From Lepidurus packardi (lineage: Eukaryota; Arthropoda; Branchiopoda; Notostraca; Triopsidae), in assembly GCA_023053545.1 (NCBI GenBank), contig JAKZAN010000005.1, positions 2,790,001-2,854,000 on the forward strand: 64,000 nucleotides of DNA. The letters are read 5' to 3'. Positions 1-11,012 of the stretch are shown one piece after another. Numbering within the stretch: the first letter of the stretch is position 1; the number at the start of each line of letters is the position of its first letter. The notes beneath the pieces are model-generated. The model did no database searches. It saw only the letters and a program-made list of their open reading frames with translations, and was not told where the DNA came from. Made by a program: the position numbers and the translations under genes.

Positions 1-3000
1 ACGTCTCTCAGCTGTTCCAATTCTGCTCGCAACTCTCGGATGATTCGAGCGTTGGGGTCTTCATTCACTACAGCATGGTTGACTATCCTTTTGGCTCGAT
101 CTGCGTATCGAAGTGTCGACAAGGTTTCTTCGTAATTATCAGCTGCGGGCGAAATGGCGGTAATCATAACCGTTCTGCTGTTTCCTCCCAAATTATCCTA
201 AGGTAACATGGTAATTTCGCTCAGTGTAAAAGAATGTTTCAATTCTTTTACTTTCAGAAGCCACGTAAGGACGGAATCTCGATAGGGCACAAATTTGTCT
301 TTGCTTTTGCCCATGGACTGGTCAGCTAGCTTCGAAATGACCAAACCCAACGTTGTCAACGACCTACGCAACTTTGCCGTAAAGAAACTTGGAAACTTCG
401 GATTTGGCAACTTGGTTTACTTGTTAATATTTGATCCTTCTTTGAGTCTTTCACCCTGTGCTCCCGTTTTAGCTGCTCTTTCGCTGCCAGCGAGGTCCAC
501 TAACGACATCCGTGACACCTTTTCACCTGACACACCCGATGCCAGATCTATCATTGTCTGAGCCAGGACAACCGTAAAGACACCATGTGACCGGGATGAT
601 TCGCTATTCATATTCGTGGCCGCTATCGTCCGAGATTTATTGCCTTCTGCCATCAGAACGTCGATATCCTGCGTAGAGTAAAAAGGGAGAGAAAATATAA
701 AGATCCCCAACATAAAAAAAACCTACATCAACGCCAGGAAGCAAAGAAAACCGAAAAACATAAACCGAGAATAAAGGGAACCTTTAATTTCCACGGACAT
801 TTCCCCTCCGAAAACTACCTCCAAGATAATTCAATAAGCCGGATCGTTATGCCCGATTACAAGAGAACAGGCCTGCGCAAGGCACATTGCTTAAGCAAAA
901 AGGAAATAAAGGAAGACATTTTTTTATAACCCATTTCTTTGTTCCAACCGGGGCGCTTATCCTTTTCTCTCTTGCACATATTTCCCTTAATGCAAACCCA
1001 ACTCCGACAGTAAGCAAAAAAAAAAATAACTCACTTGAAATGACGTCACTGCCAGTTGTGCCAAGCCATCTACATATGGACCCAAAACATTGTGCTCACG
1101 CACTTTTAGAGTTTGCCGGTGTGGACAGGGGTCCAAAAGGTCATGAACCTATTCCCATAAACAAGATTAGTCTGGTTTGGAAGGAACATTAGGATATGAC
1201 ACGAAAATCGATTGGATTTTTTTTTCATTGTTAGCCTACTTTTTCGTTGTAGATTTCCATATAGCTGACTTCTACTTTACAGGTAAGGGACGGATCTTTG
1301 TTGTGCATGGAATTGATGCGATCAAATAAGGCGTTGCATAAGCGAGGAATAATACCGGGGTTATCCGGACTGCCCATCATCGTGTACGATTTCCCTGAAC
1401 CTGCAAACCACATTCAAAGATCACTTAGTCATTCAAAATATCCCTCCTTCTTCCCCATGTGAATCATTTTACCTGTCTGACCATAGGCCAATATACATGC
1501 ATTATAGCCTTGGAAGGCGTTATCCAGCAACCCGAGTCCAATACTATTGAACACGGCTTCTTGGTCAGCAAATTTGGGGTCATTGTCATCCATCGAATAG
1601 AAACTGTAGTCGAAATTGAACGTCTTGGGCGGTTTCCGGCTGTAGGAGTAGAAAACATAGACTTCATAGTCAAGTACACGCGACACAAATTCGTCAAAGG
1701 GGAATAGCCACCAAATGAGACAACCTTGTCTTCTCAAATTAACCAAAAAAGACTCTCGTTTTCATTTACATGTTCTTTCATCGTGTGAAATAACCATGAC
1801 GCAATTCAAGCAACAAATTAAAAAAATCCCCTCACTTGGCATTGTGACGTCACCGAAGTGACAGTTCTTATTGGTATGACACTTTATTTGCTGTTTTAAG
1901 AGTGAAAACATAGAGTAAGCATGGTAACAAGCACTCGTTCGCAATACCGCGCAAAGGACCCAAAACTTTTCAAGTCAATAATGCTAAACGGTCTTCCAGG
2001 ACTAAATGAGAAGTTAATTCCCAGTGCTCCGAAAAACATGGGCCTTAAGAATCAATCTAAAACTTAATAAGTAGATGCCGCTTATTGTGATCACATTTGT
2101 AAGTGCATATTGATTCTATTAAGCGGAGATACTGATAACCGAAAATCGGAAATACGAAATTTCAATACGAAATTTTCAACAATTTTGATCGAAATTCCTA
2201 ACTTAACAGCCACTTCCCTTTGGGGCAAATCTTTTAAATTGAACTTGTCATAAGTTTCAATGAACCACAACTTCTGTTTTCCATTTAAGTCACCTATTAA
2301 TTGTTCGTCGCCATTTTTATATAACCACACGCCTATACCACAACTTACAGCGCCTTTGAAGCCTACTCCGACGCCTAAGTAGGCTTCTCAAGACAATATT
2401 CCTTCTAATTTTCAGTCAATTAAAGGAACTGGTCACTCAATTGAATAAACTGCTCATTTAATTGACTTGGGAGTTTACAAGGGATTTTTCCCTACGCGTA
2501 ATAGGCTGGGAATGACAGGATTAGTCAAAACGACGTAAACGCAACGTCATTGGTAAATATACAAAGTCTATCACTTGTGTAGTTTCGTTACTGTAAATAT
2601 GAAGATTCTATTGAAATTAATTGTAATATACGAAAGTGTGACTTTAACATCCAGTTAAACTGCTACGAATTTCATCATTTTGAATCAGTCCTTTAAAATC
2701 GGATTCCATACAGCGGCTGATTCTAATAACCAGTGATCACAATAAGCGGCATCTACTGTAATTAAGTAACTAAAGAAACAAACTCGAAAAATCTGATCAC
2801 TTTGCATTGTGATGTAGACGAAGTGACAGTACCTATTGTTATGCAGCGTTATTTAGTGATTTAAGGGCGAAAATATTACGTAAGCATGGTAACAAGCATT
2901 GGTGCCATGCAACGCCGTGCCAACAAACCAAAACTTCTCAAGTCCATAACGCTTGAAGGGTTTTCCAGGATTAGATGAGAAGTTAAATCCTGTTGCTAAG

Positions 3001-5599
3001 AAAAACGTGAGCCTTAAGAAGGAATCCAAAAGTTAATTTGATTTTTGGTGCCTTTGCCCTTTAACATTTAGCGAAGTAATTCAAAATTTCAACCATTACA
3101 TAAGGTATCAGAGTGGAACAACTTGTGAAGCAATCGCCATCCCAGCAACTTGAGTCTTGTTGGAATTTTCTATAGTTTGACTTCGCGTTTCCTAATACGA
3201 TTACATTCAATCTCTCCCCCCAACGTACGCGTTACTCGGCGACAAGAACAAACGGACTTGCCCCTTAACCCCCCGTGAAAGGGTTAGGAAGGGTTTGTGT
3301 TGTAAGTAGAGAGGATTGTCCTCTCCACGACAGATGATGGATTAACGCTATTTTATATGATCTATTATTGAGTACCCAGGAACACGCTATTACGACTGGC
3401 ATAGAAAGCGAACATGGGACGAACTAAAAGCAAAAAATACTCTTATGGGTTAAAAATTCACGTAAATATAACCGTCGCTCCGTTTCTATACCTCGGAAAG
3501 CGAACGCCAAAACGAAAACGGCTTTTCAATTCTCTCGAGCAAAGCAAAACATCAACTTCAGAAGCATTTTCGATCAACTGCATCAATATGTACCCTTCGC
3601 TCCCATTTTTCTCTCTAAGAAAGTTCGATATTAAAACCCATAAACCTCCGCTTTGCCACAGCGTTTTGCATTCAAGTTGAGACAAGGGTGACAAAAATAT
3701 ATGGCTTCCTCACTTGGAGCTAGAGAGCTAGGGTGTCAAGTGTGTTGTCGAATCAACTCAGTTAGGCACCCCCATCAAGTCTATCGTGAAAGACATCATT
3801 AATAGCGTGATGCATTAAAAGGCAAGAGGTACACTAAAGGGGGATTTCCCGGGTTTTTTTTCTTTTCCCCCCTTTAGTGCTCATGTCCTCATGGCTCTCA
3901 CTACCAATTCCAATGTCATTTCCCTTGTCGTCATTCACAGCCTCTAACTCGTAACCCCCGCAAGAATCAAGCAAGGCATAAGGGGTGGAGATGGCGATCG
4001 ATATTGTAGAACTGCACTTGGTTGTCGTCCAATCAGCGCATCTGAAATGTTGAAGACCTTTCACCCCCCTCCCAAAAAAAAGGGGCGAAGCTTAAATTAA
4101 CCCTATATAGCATTCGCAGAAGGATCTTTTCAATTGTTGCCAGGCCTTTTGGGGGGAAGATGAAAGCATGTTTGGCAGAACAGCATCCTCTGCTTTTCTC
4201 ATAAGAGGGGGAAAGACTAACATGGAAGAGCTCAAGTGCAACTTATCCTAAAGACAAGAAACGTAGCAAACTTTTAAAAGATAGCAAGAGAGGAAGAAGA
4301 CACACGGAAAACTTGAAAAAACAGAAAAAGTCTTGAAAAAAAGAGGGATTATTTTCGCTTTTAATGGACTAAAAAACGAATGAAATGTTCCCGAGTTTTC
4401 TCGCTGGGATATAACTAGTAGGTATTGCCCTCTTTTTTAAGGATTCAATGGTCTCATCGAGGCAGGCGTGAATAATTAATTAATTTACATTTCAGAGGCC
4501 GTGGAGAAGGTGGCAGTTCCGAACTGGGGTGAAATTAGGAATGGAACATCGCGCTAAACACCCAAATTTTACGATCTCCATTTATCTCCTGCTGGCATAG
4601 CTTCCGTTTCCCAAAGCCCAATTAAATTCCGTAGTGTGTTAAGGTAACCTCAGCAATTCCTGAAGGACCACCAAAAGCTCCGACTTTCTTATCCCAAGTG
4701 GGGCAATAGTTTAAGACTCCTTGACCTAGCTTTGCAACATGGCTCAGAAGTTTCATTACAAATACAGCACGGCATTCGCAATGGTCATTGGAAAACGTGA
4801 AAGCTACAAGTTTACTCAACCATTCCGCATTTCTGGCGTCTGCGGTTTCTTTAAGATCACATAAAGCTCCAAGGTAGAGAAAATCCAGATATATGGAAAA
4901 CAATGCCAAGGAGAATCAAACGGGCTTCTCATACCACACCACGTCAAAGAAACACTTTATAAAGGCTTTGATTTTAATTTTGTGGGAATTTAAGATAACA
5001 CCGGGAAGTCTTACTTTTCGGGGGGTTTATCCAATGAGCCAGGATGGTTAAGTAGTGTTTGGGTGCCATCCATTTCTACAATCGAGAGAGTTCCCATTTC
5101 CAACTCTGGAGATAAAATAAAAGCCATTAACAGAAACGTGCCTGATCATATTATTTCATACAAGCATTGTCATGTAAGAGGATAAGTCAACGCAATAGAG
5201 GAAGAGTTAGGGATCACAGACCAAAAGCTCTCTTGTTTGGTTAGGTTAACGGACCCTTAAGCAGTGTTAAGAGAAAAAGTTTACGTTCTGGAAAATTTGG
5301 TTAAAGTACAGTGAAAGGTAAAGAAAAGATAAGATAAGTCAAAACGGACCAAACAGAATTGCTCACTTATAAACACTAACACAACAGAGCCAAAATCAAA
5401 GCAAAGGAGCAGCTGGCTAGCTTGCACAGATGCACATACATTTTACAAAAGGAACGACAACCGTTTTCGAAGTATAAATTGGTACACGTATGGGGAATTG
5501 AGTTAGGATAAGTCTTACATACAATTTAAGAATAATTAATTTACCTCTTCGATTAAATGGGCGAACTCTCACAGCCACTTGAATTTTGTCCGTCGCCAT
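1..5599 (-). CDS. Khc-73: Kinesin-3 family motor protein, N-terminal motor domain (partial, continues past left edge)
   Basis: A microtubule plus-end-directed transport motor. Eight exons join in phase: 5545-5599, 5015-5105, 1473-1639, 1240-1400, 1035-1148, 421-668, 252-363 and 1-197 (about 381 codons). The start [19 protein letters not shown] is typical of kinesin-3. The P-loop [13 protein letters not shown] spans the junction of exons 3 and 4. Switch I ([10 protein letters not shown]) and switch II ([11 protein letters not shown]) lie in exon 6, followed by [18 protein letters not shown]. The last visible exon carries the neck-linker region ([19 protein letters not shown]). Known family: this arrangement and wording are closest to KIF13/Khc-73 rather than KIF1/unc-104. 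The FHA, stalk and cargo domains would lie beyond position 1. The 3.4 kb second intron is unusually long for this region and carries repeats. The ATG at 5599 is chosen because the protein aligns from there; the in-frame codons upstream look like 5' UTR. It is head-to-head with SERINC. Confidence 0.93.
1808..2064. repeat. Intronic direct repeat R1 (copy 1 of about 250 bp)
   Basis: This block in the long kinesin intron is clearly related to 2772-3033 in the same orientation. Both contain a CATTGTGA...CGAAGTGACAG start, a shared GTAAGCATGGTAACAAGCA motif, and a CCTTAAGAA...CCAAAA-type end. The copies differ at many scattered positions, so the duplication is not recent. R1 stops immediately before the left end of the pogo-like element at 2070. 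Its nature (a non-autonomous element or a local duplication) is not known. Confidence 0.75.
2070..2758 (-). mobile_element. Decayed pogo/Tigger-like DNA transposon (689 bp)
   Basis: The ends are inverted repeats of about 25 bp: AGTAGATGCCGCTTATTGTG on the left and its complement, ending at 2758, on the right. TA dinucleotides flank both ends (2068-2069 and 2759-2760), as expected for a Tc1/mariner-superfamily target duplication. The terminal sequence resembles the CAGT...CTTAT form of pogo/Tigger elements. On the minus strand, 2091-2330 encodes an 79-codon open fragment with a helix-turn-helix-like stretch ([13 protein letters not shown]...[14 protein letters not shown]), similar in style to the CENP-B/Psq DNA-binding domain of pogo transposases. 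There is no room for a DDE catalytic domain, so this is an internally deleted copy. It lies inside the second intron of the kinesin gene. Confidence 0.75.
2772..3033. repeat. Intronic direct repeat R2 (copy 2 of about 250 bp)
   Basis: Partner of the block at 1808-2064, in the same orientation and with scattered substitutions and small indels. It begins within about 15 bp of the right end of the pogo-like element, so the element is sandwiched between the two copies. Confidence 0.75.
3034..5014. other. Remainder of the long kinesin intron, with an unassigned minus-strand ORF at 4622-4909
   Basis: Mostly unassigned intronic sequence. The one notable item is a 95-codon minus-strand open frame at 4622-4909. 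It has a fairly protein-like composition (three Cys near its middle, segments such as [20 protein letters not shown] and [14 protein letters not shown]) and a possible splice acceptor near 4875. I do not recognise the family. It could be a captured exon of another gene or chance. The other open frames here are short and of biased composition. Confidence 0.3.
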
Positions 5600-5777
5600 G
5601 GCCGTCTGCTTGTCACTGACTGGAAATCGATTCAAAGATGTTGAGAAAACGATACTTTGCATGGAGACGATAGCAATCAACTGAGACTCAATAACAAAAC
5701 ATTACCTAACTAATCCCTGTGAGTCACCTGTGTAATAACTTTCGGAAATTTACCTAAATTGCTTCTTTTAAGCGATC
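5600..5777. promoter_or_regulatory. Shared intergenic interval between divergent kinesin and SERINC start codons
   Basis: Only 178 bp separate the kinesin ATG (5599, minus strand) from the SERINC ATG (5778, plus strand). Both genes are well supported, so this interval must hold both 5' UTRs and probably a shared bidirectional promoter, unless either gene has a distant non-coding first exon. I saw no clear TATA box. A plausible splice acceptor just upstream of the kinesin ATG leaves a 5' UTR intron possible. Confidence 0.5.
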
Positions 5778-7711
5778 ATGGGAGCTGTGCTTGGTATTTG
5801 CGGTGCTGCTCAGGTAGTACACTACCTTGAATGTAGTTATAAAATAAGTTCTAATGATTAATTTAATTAGCTTGCCTGCTGTTGCGGAAGTGCTGCTTGC
5901 GGATTATGCTGCTCGGCGTGCCCTTCGTGCAGAAATTCGACGTCTACGCGAATTATGTATACTGTCATGCTCCTCCTGGGAACCATTGCTGCCTGCGTTG
6001 TGCTGAGCCCAAATCTTCAGTCTGCTCTCCAACATGTATATAAACCACATAAGATAAATTGCCGAAATGAGACATTAATGTGCCTTTCTCAATTAGGTTC
6101 CATTCTGTAAAGGATCGGATTCGGCGGTGTCATTGGACGTATTTTCTACGACAACTGCGTTTGATTGTAGCAATGCCGTAGGTTACTTGGCTGTCTATCG
6201 TATCTGCTTTGCCATGTCTCTATTCTTCTTTGCCATGGCATTAATCATGATCAATGTCAAAACTTCGAACGATTTTCGATCCGGCATACAAAATGGGTAA
6301 AAAATGCGCTTCAAGAGTGGAGCTATTTTAATTGAAAAACGCTGCAATTAGGTTCTGGGCTCTCAAGTACCTCGTCCTTATCGGTGCCATGGTTGGTGCG
6401 TTCTTCATACCAGAGCAAGGGACTTTCGGACAAACCTGGATGTATTTCGGCATGATAGGCGGCTTTCTATTCATTTTGATACAGCTTGTCCTTCTTATCG
6501 ATTTTGCACATAGCTGGGCTGAAGATTGGGTTGATAAATACGAGGAAACAGAGTCCAAAGGATGGTAAAAAGAAACATTCGGATTGTAATTTTGTCGTCT
6601 GTTGACATCTTATTTTTATTCTAGGTATTGTGCCCTTATCTTTTTTACTCTTCTTCAGTACGCGCTGTGTATCACCGCTGTGGTCTTGTTCTTCATATTC
6701 TATGCTAATGTAACGGCTTCGAGGAAATTGACTCAAGGAAAACTAATTTGAACTTCTTGTCCTAGAATGAGAGCTGCGGATTGCATAAGTTTTTCATTTC
6801 TTTCAATCTTATTCTCTGCATTATTGTCAGCGTTGTATCAATATTGCCCAAAATTCAAGAACATCAACCGCGTTCTGGTCTTTTGCAGTCTTCGGTAATC
6901 AGCCTCTACACACTCTACTTGACTTGGTCGGCCATGACCAACACTCCTGGTAAAAAAGCAAACAAAAAATTAAACAATAGTAATAATAATAATGAATAAT
7001 AATTGATTATTAATATTTAGACCACAACTGCAAGTACCGTTACACTGGATCTGATGATGGCAAGCCGAGCTTTGACACCCAATCCATCGTGAGCTTGGTG
7101 ATCTGGTTCTGCTGCGTCATGTATTCCAGCATCCGTACCGCATCTCATAGTCAAGCAGCAAAATTAACTATGTCCGACAAGATGCTTACCAAAGATGACA
7201 ACAAGACAGGTACTTCCAAACAGAACCGTAATTGTTGTATACTTGCAACATTTCTTCTTTTGGACTCTGAACCGCATGCTAGAAGATATCGTTCCTTTAA
7301 CTTCGGTTGAAGGTACTTTCCTGTTTAATTGCATTCAGCACCTTGTTTGGTTTCATTAACTAGGCGGAGAAGTTCAAGATGTCGAAGGTGGCCGTGCCAA
7401 GGTTTGGGATAACGAGGAAGAGGAAGTGGCTTATTCTTGGTCTTTCTTCCATGTCATGTTTGGCCTAGCCACACTCTATGTCATGATGACCTTGACCAAC
7501 TGGTACAAGTAAGTCACATTCAGTTATTGAGTACGATCACATTGTAATTTTCTTTCTCCTTACAATGCAAAATAGACCTGCTGCCGATTTGTCAACTTTG
7601 AGCGATAACGAAGCTTCGGTGTGGGTCAAGATCATTTCGTCCTGGCTCTGCATTTCCTTGTACCTGTGGTCTCTGGTGGCACCCGTTGTTCTACCAAATC
7701 GTGAATTTTAA
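5778..7711 (+). CDS. Serinc: Serine incorporator (SERINC/TMS family), complete
   Basis: A multipass membrane protein of the SERINC family, linked to serine incorporation into phosphatidylserine and sphingolipids or to lipid scrambling. Nine exons join in phase: 5778-5813, 5871-6035, 6097-6296, 6352-6564, 6625-6709, 6766-6949, 7021-7209, 7364-7508 and 7576-7711, giving 450 aa, the usual family length. Family hallmarks are visible: the Cys-rich start ([20 protein letters not shown], then [11 protein letters not shown]), [32 protein letters not shown] and the C-terminal [18 protein letters not shown]. About ten hydrophobic segments are present, with an acidic intracellular stretch ([20 protein letters not shown]) before the last two. 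All introns are under about 160 bp. The poly(A) signal is at 7876. The 3' end faces the zinc transporter. Confidence 0.97.
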
Positions 7712-7875
7712 TTAGAAGCGCGTTCTTTTATGAATTTCCTGAACTTTTTCCTCTACTTGAAATCATTCTAGAAGTACACTGTAGTGCAAAAAGATTGTAC
7801 TTTTCAAAATGTATCGCACTACTCAGATCCACTATCTTTCTTACTCATAACCCCACTATGTTATTAAACTATGTC

Positions 7876-7881
7876 AATAAA
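7876..7881 (+). terminator. Poly(A) signal AATAAA for SERINC
   Basis: A canonical AATAAA 165 nt after the SERINC stop codon. It precedes the stop codon of the convergent zinc transporter (7938) by only 57 bp, so the two transcripts probably overlap at their 3' ends. Confidence 0.6.
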
Positions 7882-7937
7882 AAAACACATTTTACGCTAG
7901 TAGCTGTAAACCTGGAAAACGTAATAAACGTTGCATG

Positions 7938-10084
7938 TTAACAATCCGGGCTCTGGCATTGCGTACAGTCTTCCATGGCGGGATTAAATTCTTCTATTTG
8001 CAAGGTCATTTCGAAGAAATTATACCGCGAACGAATTAGTTTGGAAGCTTCCAGCAGAATTTCTTGGGTACTAACTTCTGGAACTGGTTAACGAAAGAGT
8101 ACCATAAAGAAGTCGCTTATATTTGCATATAAAGATTATAGACTTACGCACGGCGAGATGCGCTGCTAAGGCAATTTTGTCCAAACTCAACGCCCAAATG
8201 CGCAGGTTATGCACTGTAACCACGCCTTTCACTTGTAAAAAGGTGTTCTGCACTTCGTTAAAATCCAGACCCTTCGGAAGTCCTAGATTCCATCGATTAG
8301 CACTTCTTCTTTCATACTTAATAAACTTTATAAAAACCTTCCATGAGGACTGTGATGGTATCCTTCATGATAGCTACCGTGGTCAATAAAACCAGCACGG
8401 AGAAGAGGAACGTACAAATTGGATCAATAATCACCCAATCAGGCTAAAAAAGGAATGAAATTAAATGTTTAAAAAGCTCTGCTCGGTTTCTTTTCTTACC
8501 TTATAATAAATCACAATGGCGGCAACGAAAACTCCAACACTTTGTAATAAATCTCCTACGACATGGATAAAGGCAGCTCTCACGTTGATATTCTGTTCTC
8601 CAGTACCATGGGAATGAGAATGGGATTGAGAATGGCTACTGTCCCTTAGAAGAGGTTGGCGTTCAGCATCCGCAGCGGATTCTGGGCCGTGACTGTGACC
8701 ATGACTCATTCCACCATGGCTATGTCCATGCTGGTGAAGGGTTAATCCCATTCTGAACAAGAACGATTAAACACATTAGTTAACTTTAAAAAATGCGAAA
8801 TTACACAATGTTAACTGCGACCCCTACAGCCGACGTGATCAGCATGACTTTGGCGTCTATTTCGAACTCTTTATTAACTATTCTCTGCGCGGCCAGGTAG
8901 ACCAATATTCCCGTCACAACCCATATCATAATCACGGATATTAAGGCACCAATCACTTCTAAGCTCGTACCCAAATTATTAAAATTTCCCATATATAGAA
9001 CCGTATAATTTTACCTGCTCTGTACCAGCCAAAGCTCATACGTTTTGTTGGTGGGCGCGTAGCCACGTACAACGAGAACAAGGAAATCATAAAACTTGCG
9101 AAATCAGTTAATAAATGCGCAGCATCTGTAGCGATGGCTAAGCTGTTGGCCACATACCCTCCTATAAGAACGCTGATTACCAATCGCCGAAAAATGTAAA
9201 AAGCAAAAACTAAATACCGACTGCTTCTCCTACCATAAAAAGTAGGCATAAAAAGCTCGCTAAAATCAATTTACGTCTAGCTTTTAAATCGGGCTTCAAA
9301 ATTTTGTTCGAATGACAATGATCTGGAGAATTTCCGTGGGAACGGCCATTTGAGACAGAATTCGAGACAAAAGTCTCGTCTTCAGACCCAACAAGGTTTC
9401 TAAAAAAGAACGAATATAAATAACACTACCATAGTTAAGATTATTAAAAGATTTGACGTAATCACGCTAGATAGACTTTACAGATAGACAGTTTTCTTCA
9501 TCCCTGTGGGAATTACGAAGCAACACGAGAAATTAACAACGTAATAACTGTTTAGTAAACGAAGTGGACGAGTTCTTCTGTGGAAACGTTGAAAAGCTAA
9601 AGCCTTTTATGATACCCGGCTATGAATTGATAGCCGAGTGTCATAAGAGGCTTAAGTTACATACGATATACCTGGAACGAGTGGAAGACGAAACAGCTGA
9701 GGGTTGTTTTTCTGCAATCTTACTGCAAACATTGCTGTCTAGAGCTTGTAAGCTTTCCGAGCGCGTTCTCACTCTTTCAGTACATCTGTGACCGATTTGC
9801 AAGTCGGTGGAATTGCAATACCTGCACGGCCCTCTGTCCTCCGCTAACCCAAGGATTTGAGACTGTTAGATAGACTGTATTAGACATAACGCGTAATGGC
9901 TATTTTATATTACTTCTATAAAATCGAGGGTGTTTTCCTGCAAGGACACACTGTACGATCTCACTTTGCCAGGACCAGGAGTCGAAGTGGCCGCTGGTAC
10001 TGGCACAGATACCTGCCGGATGAGGTTTTGATTAGAATATGATGCATCATGTGTCTCTTCTGTCTTTGATTCTGTGTCCGACAT
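7938..10084 (-). CDS. Zinc transporter of the SLC30/ZnT family (ZnT2/3/4/8-like)
   Basis: Exports zinc from the cytosol into vesicles or out of the cell by proton exchange. Supported exons join in phase: 9218-9399, 9015-9161, 8805-8958, 8500-8752, 8338-8443, 8148-8282 and 7938-8083. Transmembrane segments 2 and 5 each carry the His-x3-Asp zinc site (DAAHLLTDF and [10 protein letters not shown]), the zinc-specific pattern. Between segments 4 and 5 is a His-rich loop ([29 protein letters not shown]). An N-terminal DHCH matches the vesicular ZnT group. The cytosolic tail ends [10 protein letters not shown] 5' exon starting [16 protein letters not shown] (9914-10084) is probable, but its phase does not join directly to the 9399 acceptor. 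A small exon or another donor lies between them, so the residues around that join are unresolved. It is tail-to-tail with SERINC. Confidence 0.93.
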
Positions 10085-11012
10085 GAAACGAAGAAATTAG
10101 TAGCAAATCTTTCTGAAGAAATAAAAGCAGGGAACTCCCACCACGACTATACTACAGAATGTTTACCTTGGAAACAACGCATATAGCCAGCGGCCAACCA
10201 AAGAAAGGAAAAAGGATACCAACAAACCTAATCCCTCCCCTGAAGTCGACCTTTACATTCTTGTCATTTTTAGTTTTGGACATCGATAAGAATCGAACTA
10301 TAAGAGTTTTTGGAAAAATCAATATTTTGTATTGTGACGTATTTTAAGGACGACAAAATTACAATATTGATCTTCTAAAGCATGTGGCAACCCCGGGATG
10401 CTATTTGCAATGCGCAAGGATTTCGTCTCGTTCCATGTGTTTCTCTTTGAAGCGACCACTCATTGTTCGCTAGTGCCGTGGTGAAAAGTAACAGGTAGCC
10501 TGCGGTGGTTACCTGACTCATCTTCTTTCGGTAAATTTTCATGATAAGTCCGTTATTCCAATGGATTTGTTGTTACAGTACAAATGAGCGCTTATGTTAT
10601 GTTGTATGTTTTGTGGTCCTGGTTGTGAAGGAATTCTGCATGCGTAAGTGATGTCCACATTGTATACTAATCTTCAGACTAATAAAGCTTACATCATCTG
10701 CATCTGGTCCGTCGCGCTTAACTCTAACTCGTAACTGCCCTTAACCTAGGATAAGGTTGCTTTCTAATTCAACTCTAATTAACCCCTTGTTACCATACCA
10801 ATTTTGACACCATAACAACGGTTTTCTTGTGTACAAGGGACTGCCAAAATCTGAAACTGGACCAGACCTTTGGATTGCATACTTTTGGTTGCAAATATAA
10901 AAGAACAAATGATGAATAATAATCCTGCTGAAGACTTACCATGGCTGTAAGACAATTTAAGCATAAACACTTGTTGATTTATTAGTTTCTAATTATCTGA
11001 TGTATTTTACAG
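10085..11012. other. Divergent intergenic region between the zinc transporter and p53
   Basis: Must contain the zinc transporter promoter and the 5' end of p53. The first p53 exon recognised at 11013 begins in mid-codon, so at least one upstream coding exon, with the start codon, lies here or further left. I could not choose it: candidate ATG-GT pairs near 10640 and 10930 give the wrong phase. No TATA box stands out. Confidence 0.4.
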
